Assembly: GCA_900540475.1 (NCBI GenBank)
Contig: UQGG01000030.1
Coordinates: 23,946 to 87,945 of the forward strand
DNA length: 64,000 nucleotides
Direction of reading: 5' to 3'
From: an uncultured Robinsoniella sp.
GTDB taxonomy: Bacteria > Bacillota > Clostridia > Lachnospirales > Lachnospiraceae
Each line of letters opens with the position of its first letter. Position 1 is the stretch's first letter. Shown here piece by piece: positions 61,165 to 64,000 of this stretch. The notes beneath the pieces are model-generated. The model worked only from the letters and a program-made list of their open reading frames with translations, was not told where the DNA came from and did not search any database. The translations under genes were made by a program, and so were the position numbers.

Positions 61165-61277
61165 TATGTGAAGAAAAAAGTCTGATTTAATCACCAATAT
61201 TTCCCAGTTCCCTATTTGTATAAATTAGAGTAAAGCCTTTATATAAGCCAATATTTATAAAAACGGAGGGGTAACAA

Positions 61278-63998
61278 ATGAATAAAAGGATTAAAAAAAT
61301 AGTAGCTTTTATGCTTTGTTTGGGAATTATTATCTGCAGTCCTGGAATTACAGAGGCAGCAGAGTCGGTTTCAGACAAATTTTTGGGTTCGGATAAAGTA
61401 AGTTCGCTAAGCGAGAACACGGATAAAAGCGAACCGGAGGGCACTCTGAAGACTACGGATCTGACGCAGACCCGGAGTGCTGCAGAAAAGAAGCCAGAGA
61501 CGGAAAGTACAGCAGATTCTGCAAAAGGAGCAAAAGGATCAGAATCCGAAAAGACAACAGTGAATTCTGCTGAAACACAGAAGCCAGCAGATGCACAGAA
61601 ATCAATAGAAACGCAAAAGCCAACAGATGCAGAAAAATCAACAGAGACGCAAAAGCCAACGGAAACACAAAAGCCAACAGAAACGCAAAAGCCAACAGAA
61701 ACGCAAAAGCCAACAGAGACACAAAAACCGACAGAAACACAAAAGCCAACAGAGACTCAAAAATCAACGGAAACAGAAGACAGCAAGGAAACATCTGAGG
61801 GGACGACAGAAAAGACAGAGCAGCAGCCAGTTATTTACTGGGATCCCTCTGCAAATGCAGATGACACAGCGGATGGACAGAGCTATCTAAAACCGCTATC
61901 AGAGTTTAATGATGTACTGGCAGCGGCAACAGAATTAAAAAAGAAATTCAACGATGACATTACCGTTTACGTGATGTCGGCAAAGAAAATTACAGGACCG
62001 GAAAAGACAGTCTATGATGGAAATGGGTTACAGTTTGTGAATTGGGATGGCAGAAAAGGAGAAGACCAGACCATATTTCTCATCGAAGGCGGGGAGCTTT
62101 GGCTGTCAAATATGACGCTGGCATCTTCTTCCGGAATTCAAAACCAGACATTGGTAAAAACTGCTGGAGGAACTCTGGCAATCGGAAAAGGTCTGGTTAT
62201 CCGTGGGAACCTGGAACTGGATTTTATAAATAGTGGTAATAACAAGGATAATGCTCCGGTTCTGGTTCAAAACGAACTGGAAAAGGACAAAATATACACA
62301 ATTTCATTACAGGCTGGCGAAAGCGCGCAGGAAGTGACAGCTGTAGAGGGCGTATATGAAAACGGCGAAAGCGGAAATAGCTTTTTAGATCATTTTGTGT
62401 TAGCAAAGAATATTGAAAATGAGTGGAAGCTTTCTTTGAAGCAGGACTCTGGTAAGATCGTTTCTATTACACTCCAGCCTGAAGTAAAAAGCTCGGAATC
62501 TGCTGTGGAAACAGAGCAGGAAGAGGCAGTATCTGACCAGGCGGGTACCAAAAAGTCGTCTCGTGCAGTAGGAGGCCAGGTGGTATATTGGAATGTCAAT
62601 AAGGATACGGCTAGTCCGGAAGGCGACCGTCCCGCGATTCCTGGAGGAAATGACGGTAATTCCGGTATCGATGACCAGCATCCTGTCCAAAGCTGGGAAA
62701 AAGCAAAAGAACTCCTTGGGGGAGAGGGCGGTACGGTAATCGTCATGAGCCCCGTTGTTGTGGGAGATCCGGAATTTTCCCAGGGCGGGGTACCTGTTAC
62801 GGATCTAAACGGGGAAAATAAAATCGCCATATCACAGTGGGAGAAGTACCCCACGGATATCATTATTATTCCTCCGGGAGAGATATTCACCATGTCGAAT
62901 GTTGAGGTGATCTGTAAACAGGGAATTGGTATCCGTATTGCCGGCAGTTACGGTTCAGATACGACAAGCGCATTAGGAAAACTGGTAATAGGAGAAGGTA
63001 TGACTTTAACCGGGGGAAGCATTCAGACAGAGTTAAACCCGGATTCCAGAGATCGTCTGACCGATTGCACCATTGAACTGACAACTGCAGATATGGGAGA
63101 ACGGAAGTTTAATGTTTATTTTTCAGGTCTGGATGACAATCAGATCTATCAGTATGCAGACGTGATCAAAGGTCCGGCTGGAAGTGATGCGGATAATTAT
63201 CTGGATGCCTTTGAACTTCATAGCCGTAATCAAAATGCAGGATGGGGACTTCGAAAGGATACTTATGAAGACAGCGATGGAGTATTCAATAATCATATTG
63301 AACTTTATCGTAAATATGTTTTTACCGGAGTATACCTGAATGGACAGGAAGGAAATGACACCTGGTTTGGCGGCAACTGTAACTGGCCGGTAAAGACCTT
63401 TGCCCAGGCGAAAAAAATATTATTTGATAACTGGAATGAAATAGCACCTGAAAACCGGGTGATTTATATCTGTGATACCGTAGATATAACGACAACGGAA
63501 GAATGGAACTTCATCGATGATAAAGGAGTGGACAGGAGTGGGGAAGCAAAAGTTGCCAACTGCAAGACCTACCCGGATTATACCGGTCATCATACGCAGA
63601 TACCGTCTGTGCTGGTAAATGTGAAAGACGGAGGAAAACTAACGACATCTTCTCTTACCCTGCAATATGATAATGATGTATCGTCGAATGTCATGATTAA
63701 TGTGCTGCCCGGTGGAAGCTATACTTCTGATGAAGGGACTCTTTTGAAAGGATATAGCTCATACTATCGGGGAACAGGGGTAAAGGTGCAGGGAGCAGCC
63801 GGGAAGACTACAGAGTTTATTATGAATGGAGGTACGATCACCAGGGAATCTGTGGGAGTATCTATTGTAGGGGTAAACACAGATGATACAATCTTCACTA
63901 TGAATGGGGGAAGTATTACAGACAACAGCCGGTATTCGGAAAGTGGATATGGCGGGGGTGTTTATATCAGCAATGCAAAAAACAAAATAAGGATATAG
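61278..63998 (+). CDS. Secreted repeat / beta-helix surface protein, possibly truncated
   Basis: A 906-residue frame with a signal peptide (about 1-31, core MLCLGIIICSPGITEAA). A Ser/Thr/Glu linker and TQKPTE repeats follow (about 100-165). Then come three related modules, each starting with a VxYWD/VVYWN/GVYLN strand and containing LxxFxxAxxxL plus an ITVYVMS/VIVMSPV/VIYICDT strand (near 190, 435 and 675). It ends in beta-helix rungs with FIMNGGTI and FTMNGGSI. The stop at 63996-63998, two bases before the window end, falls just after GGGVYISNAKNK. Such helices normally run on, so a frameshift near 63975-63990 or a true truncation is possible. GGAGGGG precedes the ATG; TATAAA at 61219-61224 is a candidate -10. 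Confidence 0.8.
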   Translation: MNKRIKKIVAFMLCLGIIICSPGITEAAESVSDKFLGSDKVSSLSENTDKSEPEGTLKTTDLTQTRSAAEKKPETESTADSAKGAKGSESEKTTVNSAETQKPADAQKSIETQKPTDAEKSTETQKPTETQKPTETQKPTETQKPTETQKPTETQKPTETQKSTETEDSKETSEGTTEKTEQQPVIYWDPSANADDTADGQSYLKPLSEFNDVLAAATELKKKFNDDITVYVMSAKKITGPEKTVYDGNGLQFVNWDGRKGEDQTIFLIEGGELWLSNMTLASSSGIQNQTLVKTAGGTLAIGKGLVIRGNLELDFINSGNNKDNAPVLVQNELEKDKIYTISLQAGESAQEVTAVEGVYENGESGNSFLDHFVLAKNIENEWKLSLKQDSGKIVSITLQPEVKSSESAVETEQEEAVSDQAGTKKSSRAVGGQVVYWNVNKDTASPEGDRPAIPGGNDGNSGIDDQHPVQSWEKAKELLGGEGGTVIVMSPVVVGDPEFSQGGVPVTDLNGENKIAISQWEKYPTDIIIIPPGEIFTMSNVEVICKQGIGIRIAGSYGSDTTSALGKLVIGEGMTLTGGSIQTELNPDSRDRLTDCTIELTTADMGERKFNVYFSGLDDNQIYQYADVIKGPAGSDADNYLDAFELHSRNQNAGWGLRKDTYEDSDGVFNNHIELYRKYVFTGVYLNGQEGNDTWFGGNCNWPVKTFAQAKKILFDNWNEIAPENRVIYICDTVDITTTEEWNFIDDKGVDRSGEAKVANCKTYPDYTGHHTQIPSVLVNVKDGGKLTTSSLTLQYDNDVSSNVMINVLPGGSYTSDEGTLLKGYSSYYRGTGVKVQGAAGKTTEFIMNGGTITRESVGVSIVGVNTDDTIFTMNGGSITDNSRYSESGYGGGVYISNAKNKIRI
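61640..61775 (+). repeat. 18-bp TQKPTE tandem repeat
   Basis: About seven near-identical 18-bp units encode TETQKP in frame; degenerate copies extend upstream to about 61575. Copy-number change would lengthen or shorten the linker without frame loss. Confidence 0.88.
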
Positions 63999-64000
63999 TG

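Larger units (their letters stand above)
60985..61183. repeat. Short inverted repeat flanking the riboswitch cassette
   Basis: AGACTTTTTTC at 60985-60995 and its exact complement GAAAAAAGTCT at 61173-61183, with partial similarity extending outward and inward. Between them lie a minus-strand promoter, the c-di-GMP riboswitch and its terminator. The arms are short and A/T-rich, so recombination-site status is unproven. Confidence 0.4.

Noticed and set aside
1..64000. tRNA, rRNA or other classical RNA genes
   Set aside because: No cloverleaf-like GTTCGAATC arms or rRNA-like conserved stretches were noticed in the gaps between genes.

Overview
The window looks like chromosome from a low-GC Gram-positive anaerobe of the Clostridia, most probably Lachnospiraceae. 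Supporting signs are AT-rich intergenic DNA, strong AGGAGG ribosome binding sites, a clostridial cyclic-di-GMP-I riboswitch, Spo0A-box-like heptamers, a Gram-positive type IV pilus (T4P) locus with no secretin or PilP, and several very large repeat-built surface proteins. The genus cannot be fixed from the sequence. No tRNA, rRNA, IS element or CRISPR array was seen.

Layout. (1) 1-4876: the 3' end of an RTX calcium-binding repeat protein made of 462-bp tandem units, followed by its own type I secretion ABC transporter (HlyB-like) and membrane fusion protein (HlyD-like). (2) 4925-9234: a three-gene MoxR ATPase / DUF58 / transglutaminase-like set, closed by a shared bidirectional terminator. 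(3) 9332-12346, minus strand: a subtilase with an intact catalytic triad and no secretion signal, and a DivIVA-like coiled-coil protein. (4) 12696-25586: a T4P assembly operon. It holds a LytTR regulator with a degenerate receiver, three prepilin-like minor proteins, a small membrane protein, a long acidic bactofilin, then PilC, PilM, PilN, PilO, prepilin peptidase, PilB and PilT. (5) 25860-48962: the major pilin gene, a strong double hairpin, then one 22.3-kb gene. Its 7422-residue product starts as a type IV prepilin, continues as thousands of residues of GLUG-like adhesin repeats and a Thr/Glu/Ser-rich stalk, and ends in NlpC/P60 and SleB-type peptidoglycan hydrolase domains. (6) 49078-64000: further envelope genes, namely a small membrane protein, a 2928-residue LRR/MucBP-like protein, a fibronectin type III protein, a 48-residue membrane protein, a serine recombinase and a signal-peptide protein with TQKPTE repeats and a beta-helix.

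How it may work together. Prepilin peptidase would process four small prepilins and probably the giant one. PilB and PilT with PilC/M/N/O would extend and retract the fibre. The giant prepilin could be an exceptionally long pilus-associated adhesin whose terminal hydrolases open or anchor in the wall. Between the recombinase and the last adhesin lies an orphan c-di-GMP-I riboswitch, on the minus strand, with its own promoter and terminator. A short inverted repeat flanks the whole unit. This raises the possibility of an invertible, c-di-GMP-sensing expression cassette. The two most unusual items are this arrangement and the giant pilin-adhesin-hydrolase.
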